Source of the DNA: Phycisphaerales bacterium
GTDB lineage: Bacteria; Planctomycetota; Phycisphaerae; Phycisphaerales; UBA1924
NCBI GenBank assembly: GCA_029260315.1
Contig: JAJDDM010000126.1
Span: forward strand, 1-64,000
Reading direction: 5' to 3'
Length of the DNA stretch: 64,000 nt
A model generated the notes under the pieces. The model had not been told where the DNA came from, did no database searches, and was given only the letters and a program-made list of their open reading frames with translations. Shown in pieces: positions 9,801 to 18,717 of the stretch (position 1 is its first letter; every line of letters begins with the position of its first letter). The position numbers and the translations under genes are program-made.

Positions 9801-10450
9801 TTCATCGCCAGATTCCGCAGCGTCGTCGGCGACTGCACGAGCGTCGTCATGATCGTCGTGCGCAGCGCCTTGACCGTGCGCGCGATCGTGTCGGCGAACG
9901 CCGGGGCGTGCGGGCCCAGTCGCGCGTTGCTCGGCGGGTGGTCGATGATCTGGAGCCCCATCGCGACCAGCCCCTCGAAGCCGCGCAGCGCCGCCGAGAG
10001 CGCCGCGGGCTGATCCGCGGTCTCGACGATCAAGAGATTTGTCCCGTTGATCCACTGGCTCATGTCCACGCTCTCGAAGACAGCGCGAAGCAGCCCGAGA
10101 TCCGGCTCGAACACGAGGATGACGCCCTGCCCGCCCAGACGCTTGGCGAGGGCCGCAACATGGGCCCCGGCACCGAAGCCCGCGATCGCGAACGCGCCGT
10201 GGGTCTCCAACTCGCCGCGGCTGGCGAACCGCTTGGCCTCCTCAAGCGGGCGACGCTTGCTCGCAAGCGCCCGCGACGAGGATCCGCCGACGATCTCGCC
10301 GGTGACACCCCCGTCGTCGGCGAGGAAGATCGACGCGTCCTGACGCGCGGGGATCGAGAGGAGGCGCTGCGCGAGTGCCGGGCAGGTCCGCCCGAGAGCC
10401 TGGAGATTCGACCGCAGGGTCTCCGGCGATGGTGAGCAGCAGATGATCAT
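6890..10450 (-). CDS. DUF115 (MAF/MptE-like) protein fused to a SpsF-like nucleotidyltransferase region and a cysteine-poor radical-SAM-like C-terminus
   Basis: AIVIAAGPSLAQAMEAL...LIAVQTVLKPLLERGIRPHFVTALDHHEISNRFYEG (DUF115); VVPVDLERGGLGNLRSIEEPLALGRSILQLTIERL; VTFAGAGDPLQHPEF; RBS ggaggg before ATG at 10450; 4-bp overlap with neuA. Confidence 0.8.
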   Translation of the reverse strand: MIICCSPSPETLRSNLQALGRTCPALAQRLLSIPARQDASIFLADDGGVTGEIVGGSSSRALASKRRPLEEAKRFASRGELETHGAFAIAGFGAGAHVAALAKRLGGQGVILVFEPDLGLLRAVFESVDMSQWINGTNLLIVETADQPAALSAALRGFEGLVAMGLQIIDHPPSNARLGPHAPAFADTIARTVKALRTTIMTTLVQSPTTLRNLAMNAEHYATCPGIAELEGACRGRPAIVIAAGPSLAQAMEALARPEIREKFVLIAVQTVLKPLLERGIRPHFVTALDHHEISNRFYEGLSEEDLRGVTLIAEPMVNPGVLDAFCGAIRLVGDEHLDALLGEELAGVKGELRPGATVAHLSYEFARYLGCDPVLLVGQDLGFTDGQYYAGGAAIHDTWACELNEFRTLEMFEHERVVRQRHLLMRVPDQLGRTIYADEQMHSYQVQFEEMFARDHERGLRTIDCSEGGTLKRCAPPMAVDEALARFDTGVFAIPTDWTDERRGTSRREETIAALRSRIERIARDARSVAAASRRAGEWLRQMKKVQNNQKRVAQLIDKINVCRDEVTSLESAWELTQFLSQSEALERAKRDRIIALDRDSSALQQQLAQIERDLRNVTGLAESADRLAELMDRTLSALDGGPKLTRPPAADAVRVGCRRARVCAVVPVDLERGGLGNLRSIEEPLALGRSILQLTIERLAMCERLDRVILLSDEPERVRAIVRDCPGEIEIVHAQCERARRKSVSLGRVFAHASWRGGLAGLTVFDEILDPKLLHEVMQDLAIDAACLIGPDWCLVDPTLIDRLIERHREDPESHTFVFSQAAPGLGACVIARQLVGEIAAQIERAGPLASLGGVTGYIPDAGRADPIARDTCVRIHPSLRDLGARIIADSPSRASGIARVIEDHAGDLESLVGSQLGAALAEFAYREQRTPRQLTIELCTGRLTSGQRGSWQRSNREPDERPPTDLDLTARALTALSDAYPDAAVTFAGAGDPLQHPEFDQFIHLAEDAGVAGIHMRTDLLDERAVDRLLDTSVGIVSVDLLANDARTYAELTALDAFERVSANLNRLIEGRRARDGGPMAMPWIVPRLTRCDAVYEQLEGFYDHWISTLGACVIDPLPGRVAGERIGPLTVPRIARDRRTMEGLVLRSDGTVVLGGRKLGSIVEKSLLDIVRVPRSRARLVA

Positions 10451-10587
10451 GGGCCCTCCGGACCGCGAACAAGGCCGCCCGTATCGCCCGGCGGCCCACG
10501 AAACGATCGAACCGATCGCGCGCCGATCGCGCACAACCAAGGAATCATCGGCCCTGGTACCCTCTCTCTGCCAACATTTGGAGCCCC

Positions 10588-11241
10588 ATGCCGCAGAATA
10601 CCCCACAGCTCCGAGAGATCGCCTCGCCCGACCTCGTCTCCCTGCTGCTGCTGGAGAACCCGTGGATCCTGGCGGGCCTGCTCGCCGTGAGCGCCGCGGC
10701 GGCGTTCATCATGCTGAACAATCGACGCCGAGCTCGCGCCGGAGCGATGGTGGGCGCGATCCTCACGCTGCTCGCTGTTGGCGTTCTCGCGACCGCGACG
10801 CTGGTCACGACCGATCGCGAGCGAGTGCGCGCGTTGTCGCGCGAGCTGATCGACGCCGTGGCCCGGGCCGATCCGGCGCCGGTCGACGCGATCCTCTCGC
10901 AGATCGCGACGCTCGCCGCCGAGGGCGCGCTGCGCGACGATCTGGACCGCGAACAGATCCTCGACATCGTCGCCGACGCGTCGCGCAATGGCGGGGAGTA
11001 CGACGCCGGGGGCACGCGCGTCGGGGCGGTCGAGCATCGGATCCGCGAGATCCGCGTGGGGATACAGACCGACGTGATCGCCCGCTCGCAGGTGAACGTC
11101 GTGGTGACGCCAAGTCTGACCAATGTTCCTACGGGAACGTGGTGGGAGATCGATTGGGACAGGCATCCGGACGGGGCCTGGAAGGCCCGGCGGATCGAGC
11201 TGGTCTGGGTCGCGGGGGCACCGGGGGCGGGGCCGCGCTGA
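10588..11241 (+). CDS. Hypothetical membrane protein
   Basis: 217 aa, two predicted TM segments, divergent from the DUF115 gene. Confidence 0.65.
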   Translation: MPQNTPQLREIASPDLVSLLLLENPWILAGLLAVSAAAAFIMLNNRRRARAGAMVGAILTLLAVGVLATATLVTTDRERVRALSRELIDAVARADPAPVDAILSQIATLAAEGALRDDLDREQILDIVADASRNGGEYDAGGTRVGAVEHRIREIRVGIQTDVIARSQVNVVVTPSLTNVPTGTWWEIDWDRHPDGAWKARRIELVWVAGAPGAGPR

Positions 11242-11376
11242 GCTACTCGTGCGGAGTTAGACCAATCTGAGCGACCTCGCGACTGAGAAAGCGCCGAGCC
11301 AGGCCTTCGCCGAGCCTCAGGCCCGGCGTCCATTCACAATCTCGGCTTCGGAACAGAACGAGACCCGGGGGCAAAC

Positions 11377-11409
11377 GAAAAAGCGAGCCTCCCGAGAGAG
11401 GAGGCTCGC
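11377..11409 (-). terminator. Rho-independent terminator of the 11434..12798 gene
   Basis: gcgagcctcc/ggaggctcgc stem, T-run on the minus strand. Confidence 0.85.
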
Positions 11410-11433
11410 GTCGTTCTCGTTCTCGTTGTTGAG

Positions 11434-12798
11434 CTAGCAGCCCTGGGCGAACAGATCCAAGTACCCGAAGAAGTCGTCGGCGTCGCAGTCCTCGTCCCCA
11501 TCAATGTCGCACACGCCGAAGTCGCCGCTGGCGAACGCGTCGAGGTACGCGAAGAAGTCGTCGGCGTCGGCGTCCTCATCTCCGTCGAGATCAGCGGCGC
11601 AGCCCTCGCACGAATCGGGGATCCCGTCGCCATCGCTATCCGGCGGCGGATCGGCGGGGATGATCTTGCGAATGATGCCGCCAAAGATGCAGAGATAGAG
11701 CTCCCCGTGGTAGTCCACACCAAAGCTCGTCACGCGCCCGTTGCCCATGAGCTCGACCGAACGGTCCATGAAGTCGGTGATCTGCGCGCCGTCGTATCGG
11801 AATGTCCAGTACGTCGACGTGCAGAAGTCGAGGAAGAAGTACGTTCCGTCGAGTTCTGGGATCGCGCAGCCGCGGTAGACGCGTCCGCCGGTGACCGCAC
11901 ACCTGTTGTCTTCCTGGGTGAACTCATGGATCGGCGCGACGTGATTGACCGGCAGATCCAGGCACCGCCCGGTCTCCTGCGAGCCCTCGAAACAGTCCCA
12001 GCCGAAGTTCTCCCCCCCGGGGCTCGTGCCCGAGACGAAGTCGATCTCCTCGATGCTCTGCTCTCCGACGTCGCCGATGTAGATATCGCCCGTCGCGGCG
12101 TCGAACGACGCCCGCCAGGGGTGGCGCAGGCCGTACACCCAGATCTCCGGCGCGGCACCCTGCACGCCGACGAACGGGTTGTCGGGCGGGACCGCGTAGT
12201 TCTTCAGATCGTCGTTGGGAAAGTCGTCACCGCGCGGATCGATCCGCACGAGCGTGCCGAGCAGGTTGGAGGTATCCTGGCCATTGGAAAAATCGCCGTT
12301 GGTGCCGAGCGAGAAGTAGAGCATCCCGTCGTTGGGCCCGAACTCGATCCACCCGCCGTGGTGATTCACGCCGAGCTGCTCGATCTCCATGACCGTGACC
12401 GCGGAGTTCGGATCGGCGCGATCCGGATCTCCCGAGACCGTGTAGCTCGCGATGATGACCGGGTCCTGGCCGAGCTGCTCGCGGGTGTAATGGACATAGA
12501 ACTTGCCGTTGGTCTGATAATCCGGGTCGAACGCCATGCCCAGCAGGCCGCGATCGAACCCGTCAATGGTCACGATGTCGGTGATATCCAGGAACGTCTC
12601 CATGGGCTCGCCCGTCCGCTTCACACGGATGCGCCCGGGCTGCTCCACGATGAAGATCCGATCGGGATCGCCCGGCGCGAAGGTGACCTCGAGTGGTTGC
12701 ACCAGCCCAACCGCGATGTCCACCACGTCGAGTGTCTGAGCCAATGCCGCCTGACCAAGGGCCCACAGCCCGCAGGCAACGATCATCCGCGTCTTCAT
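11434..12798 (-). CDS. PQQ-dependent sugar dehydrogenase-like (glucose/sorbosone dehydrogenase family), secreted, with duplicated C-terminal EF-hand/dockerin-like motif
   Basis: Signal peptide MKTRMIVACGLWALGQAALAQ; QPLEVTFAPGDPDRIFIVEQPGRIRV; DLDGDEDADADDFFAYLDAFASGDFGVCDIDGDEDCDADDFFGYLDLFAQGC; RBS gaggag. Confidence 0.88.
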   Translation of the reverse strand: MKTRMIVACGLWALGQAALAQTLDVVDIAVGLVQPLEVTFAPGDPDRIFIVEQPGRIRVKRTGEPMETFLDITDIVTIDGFDRGLLGMAFDPDYQTNGKFYVHYTREQLGQDPVIIASYTVSGDPDRADPNSAVTVMEIEQLGVNHHGGWIEFGPNDGMLYFSLGTNGDFSNGQDTSNLLGTLVRIDPRGDDFPNDDLKNYAVPPDNPFVGVQGAAPEIWVYGLRHPWRASFDAATGDIYIGDVGEQSIEEIDFVSGTSPGGENFGWDCFEGSQETGRCLDLPVNHVAPIHEFTQEDNRCAVTGGRVYRGCAIPELDGTYFFLDFCTSTYWTFRYDGAQITDFMDRSVELMGNGRVTSFGVDYHGELYLCIFGGIIRKIIPADPPPDSDGDGIPDSCEGCAADLDGDEDADADDFFAYLDAFASGDFGVCDIDGDEDCDADDFFGYLDLFAQGC

Positions 12799-13139
12799 GG
12801 GATCCTCCTCGCCGCGACGCCCACCGTCCCGGCCGCCCCCCCTGCACGGAAAGTACCGGAATGTCCGCGGTCGATCCACACAACTGGCAGATTTCTTCCG
12901 ACGCGCTCGGGCCCAGCGACTTTGCACGCGACCGAAGACCTGACAGTTCGGGGCATAACCCCTATTCGGTGGCCTCGGGGTCCAGCATCAAGGGTCTCGG
13001 TGCTCCAGAATGACGAGCGTCAGAGGCCTCTAGGTCGCTCGGAACGTCCCTCGGTCTGCGAATGTACATCACTCGCTGAATGTGCCTCGAATAGTCACCA
13101 AACGCACTCAAATGGGGCTCGATCCGCCAGATACTTGTC

Positions 13140-14402
13140 CTACGCCCCCACCCGCCGCCGCAGATCATCCAGCACATTCATGAAGTTGATATACCCGTCG
13201 TACGGCGAGTCGTACGGGCTGAAATACTTGTGCACGTCCCCGTCCGCCCAGTACTTCGTGCACATGTAGTAAAAGTGATCGCTCGTGCTCAGCTTGCGCC
13301 AGTCGTTGAGCAGGTGGCTCGCGTTCTCCAGGCGATTGGGGTCGCCCGTGTCCTTGGCCTCGACGATCCGCTCGTGGATCGGCCTCTCCAGCTTGTAGAA
13401 CGCGTCGATCGCGTTGTGCTGCATCGCGTTGCCCAGCCACGCGCTCAGGTCGCGCTCGGTGTCCGCCCACGAGATCGGGTTCGGCGCGTCGTACTCGCCC
13501 ACCGGCGTGAACATCTGCATCGCCTCGCTCGGCGTGTTGAAGTGGTTCTCGCCGGGGTTCACATCGAAGACCTTCTCCGGCATGGCCTCCAGAAAACTGA
13601 AGATCCCGGTATCGGCCCACTGGTGCTCGCCGAACGTCTCGTAGTCCATGAACAGGTTGCACAGATGCCCGTCGCCGTTGATCTGATCGACCCACTTCGC
13701 GAACTTCTCGGCGCTCAGCGGCCACTCCGCCCAGTTGCGATTGCTGAAGCGGAACGCGATGTCGTCGCTCAGCCGGTAGTTCTTCAGCAGCAGCGTGAAC
13801 GCCCGCCCGTCGCGCCCGATGAGCCCGCCCGGCGGCGCATACGGATAGTTCGGCGAGCGGTATCCGAGGATCCGATCCACGCCCTCGCACAGCGTGCCGT
13901 AGAACCGCGGGTTGCCCGACGCGTCCTTGATCGACGCCAGCTCGCTGGCGATGTCGTTGTTATAGATCAGCTCGGTGTCGCGAAAGACCGTCGGCGTCTG
14001 GTCGAACAGGCTCTCGATCCGCGCCGTGTGCAGATCGATCTGACGCCGGAACTCCTCGCGCGAGTACAGAAAACTCAGCGAGTGGTAGTAGGTCTCCGCC
14101 AGGAACTCGCAGCACCCGGTCTTCGCCAGCTCCTGGAACGTCTGAAGCACGTCCGGACAGAACCGCTCCCACTGGTCCAGCACCGTCCCGGTAATCGAGT
14201 AGCTGACCTTGAAGTTGCCCTTGTGCCGCCGGACGAGATCGAGGATGAGCCTGGTCGCCGGGCGGTAGCACTTGTCGGCGACCTTCTCGCAGATCGCCCG
14301 GTTCTTCTCGTCGTCAAAGTAGAACGGGTGGTCGTCGAAGACGGTGTACCGCTTTAGGCGGTGCGGCTGGTGGACCTCGAAATAGAACACGATCGACGCC
14401 AT
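13140..14402 (-). CDS. Glycoside hydrolase family 57 (alpha-amylase-like)
   Basis: MASIVFYFEVHQPHRLKRY; SITGTVLDQWERF; CCEFLAETYYHSL; MDYETFGEHQW. Confidence 0.9.
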   Translation of the reverse strand: MASIVFYFEVHQPHRLKRYTVFDDHPFYFDDEKNRAICEKVADKCYRPATRLILDLVRRHKGNFKVSYSITGTVLDQWERFCPDVLQTFQELAKTGCCEFLAETYYHSLSFLYSREEFRRQIDLHTARIESLFDQTPTVFRDTELIYNNDIASELASIKDASGNPRFYGTLCEGVDRILGYRSPNYPYAPPGGLIGRDGRAFTLLLKNYRLSDDIAFRFSNRNWAEWPLSAEKFAKWVDQINGDGHLCNLFMDYETFGEHQWADTGIFSFLEAMPEKVFDVNPGENHFNTPSEAMQMFTPVGEYDAPNPISWADTERDLSAWLGNAMQHNAIDAFYKLERPIHERIVEAKDTGDPNRLENASHLLNDWRKLSTSDHFYYMCTKYWADGDVHKYFSPYDSPYDGYINFMNVLDDLRRRVGA

Positions 14403-14497
14403 GACGCTCCTCTTCCAGTCGCGACCCTGAGCACCATTGTTCCGCTCGCCAACAGATCGGCAAGGCACGCCCCGAGATTGAGCGCAGGCCGCTCAGA

Positions 14498-15017
14498 TCA
14501 TGGCGGATTCTCGCCCTCCATCCGCTCGCGCTCGGCCTTGATCGCCCGCAGTTCCGCCAGCGAGGCCTGATCCTTCGGGCGATTGATGTGGTTCTTGATG
14601 CGGATGAGATCGTCGACCGACATGACCAGCAGCGGCTCGCCTTCGAATGTGTACGCCTCGGCCCGCCCCTCGAAGGCCTCATAGGATCCCAGCGGCTCGA
14701 CCCAGCCCAGCAGATCCAGGCCCCCATTGGTCAGTCTCGAACGTAAAGTTCGGTCCGAGGGCGAGCGATCTCGCGTCCAGGAGAAAAGGCAGATCGGGCG
14801 GAGCGCCCCGCAGACGCGGATGCATCTCTCTCAGCGCCTCGGCGAGCCGCTCAAGATTCGCCTCGCTCCGCCGATATGCCAAGTCGATGTCATAGGTGAC
14901 CCGCGCTCCCCCGTGGAGCGTCTCGGCCTGCCCACCGATCACAATGAACTCCACGCCGTGCCGCCGGAGCGTTTCAACGACCCTGTGAAACGGAGTTTGC
15001 CCGGTGTCGTCTGCCAA
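14498..15017 (-). pseudogene. MNT-type nucleotidyltransferase, frameshifted
   Basis: Frame 1: VVETLRRHGVEFIVIGGQAETLHGGARVTYDIDLAYRRS...GPNFTFETD; continues in another frame as GGLDLLGWVEPLGSYEAFEGRAEAYTFEGEPLLVMSVDDLIRIKNHINRPKDQASLAELRAIKAERERMEGENPP*. Confidence 0.75.
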
Positions 15018-15183
15018 TCTCTCGCAATGCTAGTGCCTGGCGCCGCGCCGTGTCGGCCCGCGAGATCCGCTCCTCGGGGGTTCGACGCAGGTTCTCCCGG
15101 ATGAGCGTCAGATCCACCCCGTCGGCGTTCTGCTCCGGAAACTCCGGCTTCGGACATGGAGGAAGCTCGCCCATCAACGCCAT
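14974..15183 (-). CDS. Small partner protein of nucleotidyltransferase module
   Basis: 69 aa MALMGELPPCPKPEFPEQNADGVDLTLIRENLRRTPEERISRADTARRQALALREI..., overlaps the nucleotidyltransferase start. Confidence 0.6.
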   Translation of the reverse strand: MALMGELPPCPKPEFPEQNADGVDLTLIRENLRRTPEERISRADTARRQALALREIGRRHRANSVSQGR

Positions 15184-15191
15184 TGTATCGC

Positions 15192-16334
15192 CTAGCTCCG
15201 CACCCGCATCATCAGCCCCGCGGCCATCGGAAACAGGATCACCACGGGCAGAAACACCCCGATCACCGGCGCAAGCCCCGGGAACGCCACGCTCGAACCG
15301 ATGATCGCACCCATGATCGCACCCAGGCTCACCGGGGCGCAGCGGACCGACACCAGCAGCATGTTCCTCGGCACCCGCGTCAGGAAATACGGCAACCCGA
15401 TCAGCAGCCCCACCAGGTTCGCCAGCGCGATGCTGAACCGCCCCCAACGCAGCCGCTCAAGACGCTCCTTCCGCCGCTCGATCTGCTCGGCGTCGCCCCG
15501 GGCGTCCTCCAGCCCCTCGAGCATCCGTCCGAGCTGCGAGAAGCTCAGGCTCTGGCTGTACGCCGCGTATTGGATGGTCGTGACCGTCCGCGGGTCGAGA
15601 TCGGTCTCGATCCGCGCCACCAGCGTCGGCTCAGGCTGGCGGACCTCATCGCTGACCACCTCTGCGAAGCCGCGCTCCAGATCCCACCCGCCGTCGCGCC
15701 ATTCTGCCCGCTCGGCGTGGATCCGGCGCGAGACGAGCCCGCGCTCGTCGCGTTCCCAGACATAGAGATCGCCGATCGACTCCTCGCGGGCGTTGAAGCT
15801 TCCCGCGATGAACACCCTGCCGAAGCCGTCGCCGGCCAGCGGGATCGCGTCGGCCCCGGCGACCTGACGCCCAGCGTCGCCGTGATCGCGCGTCAGCCGC
15901 GGCCCGATCCTCGGGATCACCAGCTCCTGGCTCAGAAGCTGCACGACCACCAGCAGCACGCCCACGATCAGGATCGGGCGGGCCACCCGGCGGAGGCTCT
16001 GCCCGCTGGCGAGGATCGCCACGAACTCGCGATACCGCACCATCTGCGCACAAGTAAAACCCATCCCCCCCACCATCACGAACCCGAGCAGATACGGCAC
16101 GAGCTGCAGCAACCGCGGCCACCACAGATCGAAAACCAGATACCCCGTCTTGAGAATCCGTCCGAACGCCCCGAGATCCTGCCCCTGATCGCTCGCCAGA
16201 TCGTCCGCCGCGTTCACGAACCGATCGATATTCAGCGTCGCGTCCACCGCCACGATGAACGTACACAGGATCACCAGCAGCGCCAGGGTGTTCAGCACGA
16301 AGTGGCGCGCGATGTAGCGATCCAGCAGGCTCAT
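15192..16334 (-). CDS. LptF/LptG family permease (YjgP/YjgQ)
   Basis: MSLLDRYIARHFVLNTLALLVILCTFIVAVDATLNIDRFV; SQELVIPRI; conserved TM pattern. Confidence 0.85.
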   Translation of the reverse strand: MSLLDRYIARHFVLNTLALLVILCTFIVAVDATLNIDRFVNAADDLASDQGQDLGAFGRILKTGYLVFDLWWPRLLQLVPYLLGFVMVGGMGFTCAQMVRYREFVAILASGQSLRRVARPILIVGVLLVVVQLLSQELVIPRIGPRLTRDHGDAGRQVAGADAIPLAGDGFGRVFIAGSFNAREESIGDLYVWERDERGLVSRRIHAERAEWRDGGWDLERGFAEVVSDEVRQPEPTLVARIETDLDPRTVTTIQYAAYSQSLSFSQLGRMLEGLEDARGDAEQIERRKERLERLRWGRFSIALANLVGLLIGLPYFLTRVPRNMLLVSVRCAPVSLGAIMGAIIGSSVAFPGLAPVIGVFLPVVILFPMAAGLMMRVRS

Positions 16335-17032
16335 CCGCGCCCTCCACCCCGCGTCGGATAGGCCGGGTATCGATCCCGCGGCAAGAACATCTCCACGACC
16401 ATCCACGCGACGATCGCTCCCAGAACGACATCGCTCAGGAAGTGCGCCCCCATCCGCACGCGCGTGTACGCACACCCCGCCGCCAGCGGCAGCGCGATCA
16501 GCCCCGTCCCCGGACGCAAACGCGAGATGACCAGGGCCCCCGCAAACGCGATCGCCGCGTGGCTCGAAGGCGTCGCCAGATTCGACCCATCGACGAATCC
16601 CTCGAAAAGAGACTTGAAGTACAACTCGCCGTCGTGCTCCGAAGGGCGTTCCCGCCCGATCAACGCCTTCAGCAGCGCGACAACAGCTCCCGTGACGACG
16701 GTGCAGACCAGCATCCCCGGCGTCACCCACGCCGCCCGCGCTCCCCCTCGATCCAGCCCCGAGTTCGCGCGACGCCGCGACGCCAGATCAACCCCGATCG
16801 CCACCGCCAGCCACACCGGCACGAACCCGACGAGGCGCAGGAACTGATAGAACTGGCTCTGCTCGAGCTTCCACTTGGGCCCGCCCTCGCCCTCGTCCTG
16901 CCATTTGAAGCTGATGAGCTCATACGCGAGCCCATCGAGGAGCAGCGCAAGCACCAGCGCTGCGATCGCGATCATCGCGAACAACCGCCAGCGGTCCCGC
17001 CGAAGCTCGCGATGGAAGACGCTGACGCTCAT
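16331..17032 (-). CDS. PAP2 superfamily phosphatase
   Basis: KALIGRERPSEHD...NLATPSSHAAIAFAGALVISR...RVRMGAHFLSDVVLGAIVAW. Confidence 0.88.
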   Translation of the reverse strand: MSVSVFHRELRRDRWRLFAMIAIAALVLALLLDGLAYELISFKWQDEGEGGPKWKLEQSQFYQFLRLVGFVPVWLAVAIGVDLASRRRANSGLDRGGARAAWVTPGMLVCTVVTGAVVALLKALIGRERPSEHDGELYFKSLFEGFVDGSNLATPSSHAAIAFAGALVISRLRPGTGLIALPLAAGCAYTRVRMGAHFLSDVVLGAIVAWMVVEMFLPRDRYPAYPTRGGGRG

Positions 17033-17058
17033 GGAACACCCGCCGCTAGGCTAGCGGC

Positions 17059-18717
17059 CTACTCAAAGCCCCGGAACCCGTACCCCACGAACGTCACCCG
17101 ATCCTGCTCCCTGCCGTCCTCGAGCAGCTCCGAGACCTCATCAAACGCCTCCAGCCATTGGCGGCGCGTCGCGCCCAACAGAACCGCCGGTCGCCCGCGC
17201 AGACGCTCGATCACCGCCGGATCACGCAGATCCGTCTCGCTCCAGAGGTCGTACTGCGTCCTGCGGCCCGGGCACAGACCCTCCTCGGGAAATGAAGCCA
17301 GCACCGCCGAGGCGCAGTACAGATCGGCCTCGACCCCGAGCCTCGCCAGCTCGAACGCCAGCAGGCTCACCCGCCCGTAGTGGCTGCCGACGACGAACGG
17401 CTCCTGCCCGGTCTGCTCGCGGATCGCGTCGAGCCGATCGCGCACATGCTGCGCGAGCCTCGGCCCCCGCCGAACGCGATCGAGGCTCAGCAGCTCGCCC
17501 GCCGCCCCGTCGCCCGCGATGCGCGAGATCGGATCCAGCAGCACCAGCCCGAACCCGGACACCAGCCCGAACGCGATCGTCGCGTGCCAGAGCACATGCC
17601 GGAGATTCGCCGGCGGCCTGCCGGGAAGATCCTTCCGCCGCCAGCGGCGCCGCTTGTGCAACAGTCGGTCCATGCCGCGGATCGCCGCCCGCGCCGCCAG
17701 CGGCAGCAGCGTGAGATACCCCGCGATCGCCCAGTTCGCCTCTGCGTCGCTGACGAGCGTCACCAGCAGATAGAAGACCAGAATCGGCATCGCCAGCCAG
17801 ACGCACAGCAGCACACCGATGCGCCGTTCGAACGGCTTCTGACGGAGCGTTCGTACGATCGCCAGCGCCGCCAGCGCGAGCGCCGGCCCGATGATCGCCG
17901 CCTGCGTCGCCATGAACTCCAGCGTCGCCAGGCCGAAGAAGCCGTCGCGCCCGCCGCAGCCCTCGGGCGTCGGGATATCCCCGCCCGCGACGCCCAGATG
18001 CCCGAGCAGGTGGCGCACCGTCGGATAGCCCTCGCGGGCGTTCCAGACCACCACCGGCAAGAGACACAGCACGAACAACCCGAGCCCGATCAGCACCGCC
18101 GAGGCGTTCTGCCTCGCAAGCCGAGGGCGATGGATCAGGGCAAAGAGCACCAGACCGACGACTAGAAGCAAGATCGTGTACTTGAAAAGAAATCCCACGC
18201 CGAGCGCGAGGCCCAACCCCCACCACGCCCGGCTCGACCCGCCGACGAGCGCCCGATGCGCGAAGACGCTCGCGACGATCCAGCACGCCAGGTACGGCCC
18301 GTCGATCGTCATCAGCAGGCTTGTGAGCTGATACGCCGGGATCAGCAGCACCATCGCGGCGGCGACGAACGCCACCCGCCGGTCGCCGAACACCTGCCGC
18401 GCCAGCGCCCCCGCCCCCAGCGCCGTCACCGCCCCGAACACCGGCGACAGCGCCCGCACGCCGAACACCCTGTCGCCGAACACGCCCGTGCTCAGCCAGA
18501 TCGTCCACGCGATCCCTGGCCCCTTGGAGTAATACGACAGATCCAGCCGACGCGACCACTCCCAGTAATGCGCCTCATCCTCCGAGAACGCATACGGGCT
18601 GATGTACGCGAGCCAGAGAAGACGGAGCACCGTCACCCCCAGCACCAGCGCGACCGTCCATCGCCACGATCGTGCCCACGGCGCGAACTGCCCCGAGTTT
18701 GCCCCCGTGTGCCCCAT
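17059..18717 (-). CDS. GT39-family (ArnT-like) glycosyltransferase
   Basis: YISPYAFSEDEAHYWEWSRRLDLSYYSKGPGIAWTIWLSTGVFGDRVFGVRALSPVFGAV; multi-TM. Confidence 0.85.
   Translation of the reverse strand: MGHTGANSGQFAPWARSWRWTVALVLGVTVLRLLWLAYISPYAFSEDEAHYWEWSRRLDLSYYSKGPGIAWTIWLSTGVFGDRVFGVRALSPVFGAVTALGAGALARQVFGDRRVAFVAAAMVLLIPAYQLTSLLMTIDGPYLACWIVASVFAHRALVGGSSRAWWGLGLALGVGFLFKYTILLLVVGLVLFALIHRPRLARQNASAVLIGLGLFVLCLLPVVVWNAREGYPTVRHLLGHLGVAGGDIPTPEGCGGRDGFFGLATLEFMATQAAIIGPALALAALAIVRTLRQKPFERRIGVLLCVWLAMPILVFYLLVTLVSDAEANWAIAGYLTLLPLAARAAIRGMDRLLHKRRRWRRKDLPGRPPANLRHVLWHATIAFGLVSGFGLVLLDPISRIAGDGAAGELLSLDRVRRGPRLAQHVRDRLDAIREQTGQEPFVVGSHYGRVSLLAFELARLGVEADLYCASAVLASFPEEGLCPGRRTQYDLWSETDLRDPAVIERLRGRPAVLLGATRRQWLEAFDEVSELLEDGREQDRVTFVGYGFRGFE

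Noticed and set aside
9080-10435. 451-aa plus-strand ORF opposite the DUF115 fusion
   Set aside because: Antisense shadow; R/H/D-rich composition and no recognisable domain
13230-14357. 375-aa ORF opposite the GH57 gene
   Set aside because: Antisense shadow of a well-supported enzyme
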